Of a stretch of DNA of 64,000 nucleotides, positions 16,411 to 24,025 are shown piece by piece; the first letter of the stretch is position 1; the number at the start of each line of letters is the position of its first letter. The DNA lies in contig DASWZV010000129.1 of assembly GCA_036407095.1 (NCBI GenBank), positions 124,001 through 188,000 of the forward strand, read 5' to 3'. The stretch comes from Gp6-AA40 sp036407095. GTDB lineage: Bacteria; Acidobacteriota; Vicinamibacteria; Vicinamibacterales; UBA2999. Under the pieces are notes generated by a model. The model ran no database searches. It saw nothing but the letters and a program-made list of their open reading frames with translations, and had not been told where the DNA came from. The translations under genes and the position numbers were made by a program.

Positions 16411-16469
16411 GTCGATTCCTCCGCTCCAATCGGAACGCGAAGCGTCACCCTCGTGCCGCGCGCGACACC
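16407..16469 (-). pseudogene. C-terminal fossil of a histidine kinase ATPase domain
   Basis: Directly after the M16 protease stop, the minus strand reads GVARGTRVTLRVPIGAEEST and then a TAG that overlaps the stop of the REC-MEDS gene. RGTRVTLRVPI is the usual last strand of histidine kinase HATPase domains. The rest of the kinase is missing. It may be the lost partner of the neighbouring response regulators. Only 20 residues support the call. Confidence 0.35.
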
Positions 16470-19217
16470 TTATTTCGCCGCCGCCTTCTTGAAATCGCCG
16501 CCCTTCATGAAGGTCATCGTCGAGACGTCGAAGAACTTCCGCAACGCCCCGGTAATCTGCTGCGACGTCAGCGACTGCACCTTCTTCTCCAGTTCCGCGT
16601 CCCACGCCATCGTCCGGCCGTAGTGCGTTCGGGTCACCAGCAGGTTGGCCAGACCGGCGTTCTGATCCCGATTGAGCTGCTGTGCCTGCAGCCAACTGGC
16701 CTTCCCTGCCGCGATCTCGGCGTCACTGAATCCGTCCTTGAGCAGCGTGGTCATCTCATCGCGGAACGAGGCCTCGACCTTCGCGGAATTCTCGGGAGCT
16801 GAGATCGCGTTGGTGATGAAGGTCGCGTTGTCTTCACCCGGAGGCACGCTGATAGACGAGCTGATGCCGTAACTCAACCCCTCCTTACCGCGGATGCGCG
16901 CGAACAGACGCGAGTTGATGCCCTGGCCGAGCAAGTAGTTTGCAAACATCAGCGCCGGGTAGTCGGGGTTGTCGTCGCTGATGTTGATGTGCATGCCCGC
17001 CAGGAAGAACGCGTTGGCCTTGTCCGGAGTCTCGAACTGCTGATTCACCGGATCGATCTTGCGGTACGGATTCTTGATCTGCGCGTACGCCTTCGGACTC
17101 TTCCAGCCGTTGAGGGCGGACGCCGCCTTCAGGATCGCTTCCGGATCGAAATCGCCGACGACGGCGAGTTCCGCGTTGGACGCGCCATAGAAACCTGAAT
17201 GGAACTGCTTGACCTGGTCGAGCGTCACAGCGCGCATGTCGGCCAGCTGCTCGTCGAACGTCGAGACATGCCGCACGTCGCCCTTCGGATAGGGATTCAG
17301 ATGCGATTGAAAGGCCTGCGTCGTGACGGACGTGGGCTCCGATTTCTGGCTCTCGATGCCCGCGAGCGCCTGCTGCCGGAGCGTCTCGAGCTCCGCGGCC
17401 GGGAATGACGGCTCGCGCAGCACTTCGGTTGCGAGCGCGAGGACCGCAGGGAGATTTGCCGCAATCGTCTCGATCGTGACGGTGGCGCCGCCTGCGCCGC
17501 CGCCCACGAACATTCGAGCCTTCAGTCGATCGAGTTCGTCCTGGATCTGCTGCCGCGTGTGTTTCGTCGTGCCGCGCATCAGCAGCTGCCCGGTCATCTG
17601 CGCGACCGCCGACTGTCCCGCCAGCGACTTCTCGTCGCCGAACGACAGGCGCAGCACTGCCGACACCGTCTCACCGCGGGTCTTCTTGGGCAGGAGCATC
17701 GCCTTGGTCCCACCCGGCAGCGTCACGCGGCGAAGGCGCCCCTCGATGTTCGCGGGCGAGGAATCGAACACTTCACCTGCCGACACCGTCGCGCTTCCCT
17801 TGTAGTCCTTGAAGGTCGCCACCAGGTCGGGTGTGGCGGGAATCTCCGCGCGATCAGGCTGCGCCGCCGGAATGAAGACGCCGACCGTCCGGTTGGCGGG
17901 TTTGAAATAGTACGTCGCTACCCGTTGCACGTCGGCGAGCGTCGTCTGCTTGATGCGATCGCGATTGAGGAAGAAGAGCCGCCAGTCGCCCATCGATGCC
18001 CAGTTGCTCAGCGACAGCGCCATCTGCTCGGAGTTGTTGACCTGCAGATCGATCTGCGTGAGCAGTCGATTGCGCACACGCTCGACTTCCTCGCTCGTGA
18101 AGGGCGTCGTCTTCAGTGCATCGATCGTGTTGAGCAGGGTCGTTTTCGCGTCATCGAGCGACGACTCCTTCCGCACTTCGGCCAGCACCATGACCATGCC
18201 GGCGTCGCGCTGTTGCAGCCCTCCGCCGCCAATCTGCGACGCCTTCTTGGTCTCGACGAGCGCCTTGTACAGCCGGCCCGACGGATTGTCGGTCAGGATC
18301 TGCGAGGCCATCTGCAACGCCGGGTAATCGGGATGAGACCCGGCCGGCACGTGAAAGCCAACGACGATGTTCTGCACCTCGCCGACACGCTGGAGCGCGA
18401 CCGTGCGCTCGCCGTCCTGCGTCGGTTCGGCGGTGTAGATGATCGGCAGCGTCCGCTGCGGCTTCGGAATCGATCCGAAGTACTTCGTCACGAGCGCGAG
18501 CGTCTTCGACTCGTCGATCTTGCCGGCAACCACGAGCACGGCGTTGTCGGGCTGATAGTGTGCGCGGTAGAACGCCTGAAGTCGGTCGATCGGGACGTTC
18601 TCGATGTCGCTGCGCGATCCGATCGTCGACTTCCCGTAGTTGTGCCAGAGGTACGCAGTCGAGAGCACTCGCTGATACAGCACGCCGAGCGGTGAGTTCT
18701 CACCCTGCTCGAACTCGTTGCGTACGACGGTCATCTCGCTGTCGAGGTCCTTCTTGGCGATGAACGAGTTGACCATCCGGTCCGATTCCAGATCGAGCGC
18801 CCACTCGAGGTTGGCGTCGGTGGCTGAAAACGTCTCGAAGTAGTTCGTCCGCTCGTACGAGGTCGTGCCGTTCGGGCGCGAGCCGTGGTCCTGCAGTTCC
18901 TTCGGGATGTTCGTGTGTCGGGTCGATCCCTTGAACACCATGTGCTCCAGCAGGTGCGCCATGCCGGTCTCGCCGTAGCTCTCATGCTTGGAACCGACGA
19001 GGTATGTGATGTTCACCGTGATCGTCGACTTCGATTGATCGGGAAACAGCAGCACGCGGAGTCCGTTGGGCATCTGGTATTCCGTGATGCCCTCAACAGA
19101 TGTGATTCGCTGCACGCCCGCCGGCAGCGTCGGCGCTCCCGCTTGTCCCCAGACGCGATCCGGGGACACGCTCACCAGAAGGGCCAGGACCAGCAACAGG
19201 GGTCGAAGGAGTCTCAT
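16470..19217 (-). CDS. M16 family zinc metalloprotease, duplicated (pitrilysin-like)
   Basis: This 915-aa protein has two M16 halves. A Sec signal (LRPLLLVLALLVSVSPDRVWGQ) indicates export to the periplasm. The inverted zinc motif HxxEH is present at residues 88-92 (GMAHLLEHMVFKG) in the first half. The second half (from about residue 480) keeps the fold (RRVTLPGGTKAML, GLSYGISSS) but has no HxxEH, the usual active/inactive arrangement. The ATG at 19215-19217 with GAGGTTGAT upstream is preferred over a longer in-frame start at 19310. It probably degrades peptides in the periplasm. Confidence 0.9.
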   Translation of the reverse strand: MRLLRPLLLVLALLVSVSPDRVWGQAGAPTLPAGVQRITSVEGITEYQMPNGLRVLLFPDQSKSTITVNITYLVGSKHESYGETGMAHLLEHMVFKGSTRHTNIPKELQDHGSRPNGTTSYERTNYFETFSATDANLEWALDLESDRMVNSFIAKKDLDSEMTVVRNEFEQGENSPLGVLYQRVLSTAYLWHNYGKSTIGSRSDIENVPIDRLQAFYRAHYQPDNAVLVVAGKIDESKTLALVTKYFGSIPKPQRTLPIIYTAEPTQDGERTVALQRVGEVQNIVVGFHVPAGSHPDYPALQMASQILTDNPSGRLYKALVETKKASQIGGGGLQQRDAGMVMVLAEVRKESSLDDAKTTLLNTIDALKTTPFTSEEVERVRNRLLTQIDLQVNNSEQMALSLSNWASMGDWRLFFLNRDRIKQTTLADVQRVATYYFKPANRTVGVFIPAAQPDRAEIPATPDLVATFKDYKGSATVSAGEVFDSSPANIEGRLRRVTLPGGTKAMLLPKKTRGETVSAVLRLSFGDEKSLAGQSAVAQMTGQLLMRGTTKHTRQQIQDELDRLKARMFVGGGAGGATVTIETIAANLPAVLALATEVLREPSFPAAELETLRQQALAGIESQKSEPTSVTTQAFQSHLNPYPKGDVRHVSTFDEQLADMRAVTLDQVKQFHSGFYGASNAELAVVGDFDPEAILKAASALNGWKSPKAYAQIKNPYRKIDPVNQQFETPDKANAFFLAGMHINISDDNPDYPALMFANYLLGQGINSRLFARIRGKEGLSYGISSSISVPPGEDNATFITNAISAPENSAKVEASFRDEMTTLLKDGFSDAEIAAGKASWLQAQQLNRDQNAGLANLLVTRTHYGRTMAWDAELEKKVQSLTSQQITGALRKFFDVSTMTFMKGGDFKKAAAK

Positions 19218-19298
19218 ATCAACCTCGATTCGGCGGGTCTGAGGACACGCCGTTACGACGTCACAACGCTGGAACCCACGGTCTGGAACAGCAGGCGC

Positions 19299-19340
19299 GT
19301 CCAAAGACACGCCGCGGTACGTAGGGCCGCGTCTTTAGAC
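19299..19340. repeat. imperfect inverted repeat
   Basis: GTCCAAAGAC with a following GCGG (19299-19317) faces CCGCGTCTTTAGAC (19327-19340). It is an imperfect hairpin in the gap upstream of the M16 gene. Confidence 0.5.
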
Positions 19341-19423
19341 CCGACTGAACTCGAATCGGTTTCAAAGGGAATGCGCGGTAGCGCATGGCGTCTATATACG
19401 CCCGCGCCCGGCGACGGGTCAAT

Positions 19424-19681
19424 TCAGCGGAACACGATTTCGTTTGACGGATTCGCCGACCCGCAGCTGTTCCGCGCCTGCACGCGCGCGTCATACCGCT
19501 GCGGACGCGCGGGACCGGTCACAGCCGTCGCCGCGCACGAATTGGCCGGCGACGGAGTCGGCGTTGTCGCCGGAGGCGTGGTCGTGGGCGCAGTCGGCGA
19601 CAGATTGGCGCTCTCACCGCTTTCACACGCGACCGCGATCACTGCAGCCAGGATCACGCACGACAGTCCAGCTCGACTCAT
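19424..19681 (-). CDS. small lipoprotein with the end of a fibronectin type III domain
   Basis: This 85-aa protein starts with a lipoprotein signal ending AVIAVACESG. A Thr/Pro linker (PTAPTTTPPATTPTPSP) follows. The C-terminus QRYDARVQARNSCGSANPSNEIVFR is the typical final strand of a fibronectin type III domain. The rest of that domain is missing, so the gene may be an internally deleted remnant of a longer surface lipoprotein. It is not clearly part of an operon. Confidence 0.5.
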   Translation of the reverse strand: MSRAGLSCVILAAVIAVACESGESANLSPTAPTTTPPATTPTPSPANSCAATAVTGPARPQRYDARVQARNSCGSANPSNEIVFR

Positions 19682-19791
19682 GTCGACACCTGCCGGACCG
19701 AGAAATGGCAATGGGCGTACCGCAGCTCAACCGTGCCAACGCTGTGGCGATTCCGCGTCGAGCCATCTCAACGTCGTTACAATCTGCGCGC

Positions 19792-21159
19792 TCACTTCGC
19801 ATTTTCGTCAGCGAACGGGTCCGAGCGCGCGGTGGCGCATCGTGTCACGCGGCCGTTCTCCAGCGTGAAAGCGACCACGCCGGCGTCGCTCGCCGTTGTA
19901 CGACAGTCACCCCGTCTCACATCGCCAGACCAGCCGTCTCCCTTGAGCAGGCGGACCGCCGCCGGAAAGAGCGTGTCGAACGCGCTTCCAAAACCAAACC
20001 GCAGCGACTCGTCGTCGAGCAGCACGATGCGTCCGCGTGGCCCCGTCGTCTCGGTGTCGACGGCCTTCATGACCGAGGCCGATACATCAGCGGGCGCCAC
20101 CCAGCGCTGGTCGCGCCACCAGTAAAGCGGAACGAGCGTAAACGCGGCCACCAGCATTCCTGTCACGGCGGCACGAAAACGCAAGGGCCAGGCGCGCATC
20201 GCGCAGGAGGCGAGCGCGGCGGCAACGAACGCGCAGCCGATCGAAGGCGCCAGCGCATACAGGTCGGAACGATTCGCGGCGAAGATCGTGAGGGCCATGA
20301 ATCCGATCGCCCAGAGCGCGCCGAACACGATCGCGCGCCGCTCGAACCATACGAGTGGGAAGCAGGGACGAGACACGAAGGTGACGACGAGCCCGGCCAG
20401 CGCGCTGAAGAGGCCGGCCCGCACCGCGTATTCGGCGGCGTTGTGGGAAAAGTCTCTGAACCCGGATACCACCGGGTAGTGCGCGGGAAGATTCGTCGGA
20501 CCGAAAGCGCCGCTGTTGAGGCGAAGCGGGATGTAGATCGCCAGAGCGGCCCAGAGCGGCCAGGCGCGTGCGAGCGTCGATGTGATCGTTCCCTCGCGCC
20601 GAGGGTCCCATGCAACAAACGTCGTCAGCACCAAGGGCAGCAGCACCGCCTCTTCCTTGCTGAGCAGCGCGAGCAGACACAGGACACCCGCCGTCCTGTA
20701 ACGCTGGCGCAACGCGCAGTCGGCACTCGCCAGCGCGAACACACACAGCAAGAGTGCGGTGCGTCCGCTGATCCACAGCAGCGCCATGCGAGGCGCGTGG
20801 ATGTCGAGCGTCCACACGCCCACGGCGAAGAGCGCAGCGGCGGCCGGCAACGCCAGCGTTCGAGCGAGCCGGAACACCAGTCCTGCCGCAAGCACGAAGA
20901 GCGCGAGGTTCGTCAGGGCGTAGCCGAACGGGTTCAGGTGCCAGAGCTCGTAATCGGCGCTGAAGGTCAGCGACACCAGCGGCCGATAGAAACCTGGCTG
21001 CTGCGTGAACAGGCGGATCACATCCGACGACGATTCGATTCGACTGGTCTCGATCCAGGCGAAGTCGTCGCGCACGAAGCCGTGCCCAAGATCGGGACCG
21101 TAGATCGCGGCCAAGGCAGCCACCAGTGCCAGGAGTGCGAGTGCGAGTCGAAATGTCAC
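19792..21159 (-). CDS. GT-C-type membrane glycosyltransferase-like protein
   Basis: This 455-aa protein has about ten membrane segments and a short soluble C-terminal domain. The first periplasmic loop contains GHGFVRDDFAWIETSRI, matching the acidic loop (DD) seen at the start of GT-C enzymes such as the PMT and TMTC types. WISGRTALLLCVFALASAD and LLSKEEAVLLPL are also typical. Such enzymes move sugars from polyprenyl-phosphate donors outside the inner membrane. Acceptor and donor cannot be inferred. Confidence 0.65.
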   Translation of the reverse strand: MTFRLALALLALVAALAAIYGPDLGHGFVRDDFAWIETSRIESSSDVIRLFTQQPGFYRPLVSLTFSADYELWHLNPFGYALTNLALFVLAAGLVFRLARTLALPAAAALFAVGVWTLDIHAPRMALLWISGRTALLLCVFALASADCALRQRYRTAGVLCLLALLSKEEAVLLPLVLTTFVAWDPRREGTITSTLARAWPLWAALAIYIPLRLNSGAFGPTNLPAHYPVVSGFRDFSHNAAEYAVRAGLFSALAGLVVTFVSRPCFPLVWFERRAIVFGALWAIGFMALTIFAANRSDLYALAPSIGCAFVAAALASCAMRAWPLRFRAAVTGMLVAAFTLVPLYWWRDQRWVAPADVSASVMKAVDTETTGPRGRIVLLDDESLRFGFGSAFDTLFPAAVRLLKGDGWSGDVRRGDCRTTASDAGVVAFTLENGRVTRCATARSDPFADENAK

Positions 21160-21240
21160 GAGGGTCAGGGAAGATTAGCAACCTTCACACTGACTCGCCA
21201 ACCGAAGCTCGCTCGCGTGTCAGGCGAGCGAAGGTTGCCC

Positions 21241-21331
21241 TTCGACTCGCGTATTCGAGCGCTCGCTCAGGGCATTCGACGTGCAGTGGCTCGCCATGAG
21301 CGAGCCTGCGGCTCGCCGAAGGCGAGTCGAA
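21241..21331. repeat. inverted repeat abutting the tRNA 3' end
   Basis: TTCGACTCGC (21241-21250) and GCGAGTCGAA (21322-21331) form perfect 10-bp arms around smaller hairpins, including CTCGCCGAAGGCGAG. The right arm ends one base before the encoded CCA of tRNA-Leu. The element belongs to the TTCGACTC...CTCAGG group of repeats seen again at 25312 and 47348. Confidence 0.65.
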
Positions 21332-21420
21332 TGGTGCCTGAGGAGGGAATCGAACCCACACGCCGGGTGACCGGCGCGAGATTTTGAGTCTCGTGCGTCT
21401 GCCAGTTCCGCCACTCAGGC
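21332..21420 (-). tRNA. tRNA-Leu (anticodon CAA)
   Basis: The minus strand folds into a class II tRNA. The acceptor stem GCCTGAG/CTCAGGC is perfect. The anticodon stem-loop is CGAGA-CTCAAAA-TCTCG with anticodon CAA, there is a long variable arm (GCCGGTCACCCGGC), the T-loop is GGTTCGATTCC, and the 3' CCA is encoded at 21332-21334. It reads UUG codons. Confidence 0.96.
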
Positions 21421-21518
21421 CCGTTCACCAGTGTAGTCGATTGCGAGTCGGCAAGCTGCTGACGACGGAAAGCGCAGTCGATGGAGCTGTGCGCCCACCG
21501 GACTGGCGTGCGGCAAGA

Positions 21519-21698
21519 TCAACTGGCCTTCGGCTTGCCGGTCGTGATGTCTCTCACCGCGCCTTCCGGCCGCTTCGGGTCGTAGCACCAGACGTGACCG
21601 CAGCGGTCGCAACGGTAGTAGTCGACGCGGGCCTGCTCGCTCGTCGCCGCGAGAAAGCGGCCGTCGTGAAAACATCGCGGGCACAGACTCTTTCGCAA
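21519..21698 (-). CDS. small zinc-ribbon protein, 59 aa
   Basis: A short frame starting at TTG 21696-21698, the only possible start after an in-frame TAG. It encodes LCPRCFHDGRF and later YYRCDRCGHVWCYDPKRP. The two CxxC pairs form a classical zinc ribbon, and the composition and length resemble other tiny bacterial zinc-ribbon proteins. It lies just upstream of tRNA-Leu on the same strand. No clear ribosome site is visible. Its role is unknown, perhaps nucleic-acid or protein binding. Confidence 0.6.
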   Translation of the reverse strand: MRKSLCPRCFHDGRFLAATSEQARVDYYRCDRCGHVWCYDPKRPEGAVRDITTGKPKAS

Positions 21699-21870
21699 GG
21701 TAAGGCGGGCAGCCTAACTCTCAGTGGCGGCGCAGTCTATCAGGGGCAGCCGAAATCGGACCCACCGGCCACCATGAGAACAGGTGCATCCGCAGTGCCG
21801 TTTACGACACCTCAGGGGCCGGAAGTATACTTCGCACACCCCATCCCTCTTCCGTGACGAGGAGGTCGAA

Positions 21871-22764
21871 ATGCGTCACGCTCATCGAGTGGAACGCGCT
21901 GCAATGTCGCTCGTCATCCTGACCACGCTCGGGTCTGGCCGCACGGGCGCGCAGATCGATCTCTCCGGCGAATGGGCTGCGCGACTCCACGAAGAAGTGC
22001 TGCTGCGCAGGGACCCGCCTGGACCGAGCATCGGCGACTATACGGGCCTCCCCGTCAACGACGCCGCACGCCTCAAAGCCGACAGCTGGGACGCATCGAT
22101 CCTCTCGGTACGCGAGCATCAGACGACGCCCTCGTCCGCGATCTACTGGGCACGATCATTGGCGAACATGCGCATCACGACGATCGTCGACGAAAAGACG
22201 CAGCAGATCATCGCGTTGAGCATCTACCGCTCGCCCGGCACTGGCGCGGGCGGCACGACGCGCACGATCTGGATGGATGGACGTCCGCATCCGCCCGAAT
22301 ACGCCGCGCACACCTGGCTCGGATTCTCGACCGGACGATGGGAAGGCCAGACGCTCGTCGTGGAAACGACACACCTCAAGATGGGAGTGATTCAGCGCAA
22401 CGGGCTGCCGCACAGCGATCAGGCGACGATGATGGAGCGGTTCTATCGGCACGGCGACGTCCTGACCTATGTCAGCATCGCCGACGATCCGATCTACCTC
22501 GAAGAACCGCTCGTGCGCACGACCAACTGGGCCCTCGATCCCTTGCAGCAGCTGGAACCGATCCCCACCCGCATCGTCGACGAGATTGCCGGCCAGCCGA
22601 AGGGCTACGTGCCGCATCACCTGCCGGGATCGAATCCATATCTGCGCGAATTCGCCGAACGCGTCGCCCTTCCGTACGAAGCCACGCGGGGCGGGGCGAG
22701 AAGCATGTATCCTGAATACCAACAACGATTGAAGGAGCTCACACGAGGGGCTCCAATCCGGTGA
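21871..22764 (+). CDS. secreted acidobacterial protein of unknown function
   Basis: This 297-aa protein begins after a strong GAGGAGGT ribosome site. A signal-like N-terminus ends near TGAQIDLSGEW, the usual mature start of this group (IDLSGxW). The block RTIWMDGRPHPPEYAAHTWLG with GRWEGQTLVVETTHLKMG is diagnostic of a large family of acidobacterial and proteobacterial secreted proteins without known function. The stop overlaps a GTG start candidate of the bactofilin gene, so both may share a transcript. Confidence 0.75.
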   Translation: MRHAHRVERAAMSLVILTTLGSGRTGAQIDLSGEWAARLHEEVLLRRDPPGPSIGDYTGLPVNDAARLKADSWDASILSVREHQTTPSSAIYWARSLANMRITTIVDEKTQQIIALSIYRSPGTGAGGTTRTIWMDGRPHPPEYAAHTWLGFSTGRWEGQTLVVETTHLKMGVIQRNGLPHSDQATMMERFYRHGDVLTYVSIADDPIYLEEPLVRTTNWALDPLQQLEPIPTRIVDEIAGQPKGYVPHHLPGSNPYLREFAERVALPYEATRGGARSMYPEYQQRLKELTRGAPIR

Positions 22765-22766
22765 CC

Positions 22767-23141
22767 ATGACACATATCGGCCAACACGTTGTCATCAACG
22801 GCGAGTTCACCTCGGATGAAGACCTGCAGATGGACGGCACGATCACTGGCGACGTGCAGATCCGCGACGCGACGCTGACCATCGGCGAGACCGGCAAGGT
22901 CGAGGCCGACATCTACGGTACGCGCGTCGTCGTGCACGGCAGCGTGCGCGGATCGATCACGGCGAGCGCGCGCATCGAGCTGGGCCCTGCGGCGTGTGTC
23001 GAGGGCAACCTCAGCGCCGATCAAGTGGTCATCGCCGACGGCGCGCAGTTCCAGGGACACATCGACATGGCCCGCCGTACGGTCGCGATGAAGATGGCGC
23101 AGTACAAGGCCGGTCAGGCCACGGCCGGAGCATCCCGCTGA
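22767..23141 (+). CDS. bactofilin (polymer-forming cytoskeletal protein)
   Basis: About 124 aa, dominated by the right-handed beta-helix bactofilin repeat (GEFTSDEDLQMDGTITGDVQI, LTIGETGKVEADIYGTRVVVHG, GNLSADQVVIADGAQFQGHID). Bactofilins polymerise without nucleotides and shape the cell or anchor envelope enzymes. The ATG at 22767 is preferred; a GTG at 22761 overlaps the preceding stop and would add two residues. The C-terminal tail is short and charged. Confidence 0.93.
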   Translation: MTHIGQHVVINGEFTSDEDLQMDGTITGDVQIRDATLTIGETGKVEADIYGTRVVVHGSVRGSITASARIELGPAACVEGNLSADQVVIADGAQFQGHIDMARRTVAMKMAQYKAGQATAGASR

Positions 23142-23143
23142 AC

Positions 23144-23506
23144 ATGCCTCACCCAGACATCGCCCGCCTGCAGCGGATCGAGGAGTTCGATCAACTGCTG
23201 GACCAGACGTCCGACCGTCCTCTGCTGCTCTTCAAGCACAGCGTCACCTGCGGCACGAGCGCCGAAGCGCTCGATGAGCTGATCGAACACCTCAACGACG
23301 ACAAGCTCGACGCGCGCTATGCGATCGTCACGGTGCAGTCGCATCGCGAGCTGTCGAACGCGGTTGCGAAGCGGCTCGGTGTACGGCACGAAACGCCGCA
23401 GGCGCTGCTGATTCACAAGGGCCGAGTGGTGTGGAGCGCGTCGCATTTCCGTGTGACCGCCGCGGCGATGCAGTCGGCGATCAGGTCACACCACGCCGTG
23501 CGATGA
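23144..23506 (+). CDS. monothiol bacilliredoxin-like protein (YtxJ/BrxC type)
   Basis: This 120-aa thioredoxin-fold protein has the single-cysteine active site FKHSVTCGTSAEALDEL. It also has the cis-proline region HETPQALLIHKGRVVWSASH, as in the YtxJ/BrxC family that removes bacillithiol from proteins. It starts two bases after the bactofilin stop and is probably co-transcribed. If the assignment holds, the organism should make bacillithiol or a related low-molecular-weight thiol. The 3' end overlaps the convergent methyltransferase by 26 bp. Confidence 0.8.
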   Translation: MPHPDIARLQRIEEFDQLLDQTSDRPLLLFKHSVTCGTSAEALDELIEHLNDDKLDARYAIVTVQSHRELSNAVAKRLGVRHETPQALLIHKGRVVWSASHFRVTAAAMQSAIRSHHAVR

Positions 23507-24023
23507 CGCTGGCGATCATGCCTCCGTCGTAGTCGCCTTCGCGACTCGACAGGATCTCGAGCGGCTCGACCAGCGTCAGCAATTCTCCTGGTTCGAGCAG
23601 GAACGCCGGGTTGGTCGGCCGGCCGCGCGCCGCCTGCGCGCGCGTGAACGTCTCGTACACGAACAAGCCGCCCGGACGCAGCGCCCGAGTCAGAACAGGA
23701 ACGAGCGGCCGGTGCAGATAGCGGACCACCACGATCACGTCATAGGCAGGTGGGGTGAACTGCACCGCGTCCGCTTCGAGGTCGACGACTCGCGCGTGGA
23801 GCGGCAGCCCGCGACGGGCCGACTCGTCGATCAACGTCCGTATCGCCGCTTCGTCGCGATCGACCGCATAGGTGCGAAGCCCCCGCGCGGCCAGCCACAG
23901 CGCATGACGTCCGCTCCCACACGCCACGTCGAGCGCATCACCGACTCGCGGCAGCAGATGCTCGTGCGAAGTGAGCCAGGATGATGGTTCTACATTTTGC
24001 ATTTCGCATTCTGCATTCTGCAT
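23481..24023 (-). CDS. class I SAM-dependent methyltransferase (TehB-like)
   Basis: This 180-aa protein has motif I LDVACGSGRHALWLAARG, followed by TYAVDRDEAAI (motif II acid) and YDVIVVVRYLHRPLVPVLTRALRPGGLFVYETF, which match the small TehB-like group. The ATG at 24021-24023 overlaps the TAA of the flavoprotein gene (TAATG), implying coupling. The first residues, MQNAECEMQNVE, are encoded by an ATTCTGC heptamer repeat that supplies the start codon. The substrate is unknown. Confidence 0.85.
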   Translation of the reverse strand: MQNAECEMQNVEPSSWLTSHEHLLPRVGDALDVACGSGRHALWLAARGLRTYAVDRDEAAIRTLIDESARRGLPLHARVVDLEADAVQFTPPAYDVIVVVRYLHRPLVPVLTRALRPGGLFVYETFTRAQAARGRPTNPAFLLEPGELLTLVEPLEILSSREGDYDGGMIASVIARRGVT

Positions 24024-24025
24024 TA
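23999..24025. repeat. ATTCTGC heptamer tandem repeat at a gene junction
   Basis: Four degenerate 7-bp units (TGCATTT, CGCATTC, TGCATTC, TGCATTA) span the TAATG junction of the flavoprotein and methyltransferase genes. Unlike the hairpin elements no inverted second arm is seen nearby. Confidence 0.75.

Noticed and set aside
21220..21414. Minus-strand 64-codon frame starting MAELADARDSKS
   Set aside because: It is a translation of tRNA-Leu and its flanking repeat, a classic false ORF.
23481..23506. 26-bp overlap of convergent genes as an antisense regulatory element
   Set aside because: Short 3' overlaps are ordinary; nothing further supports regulation.
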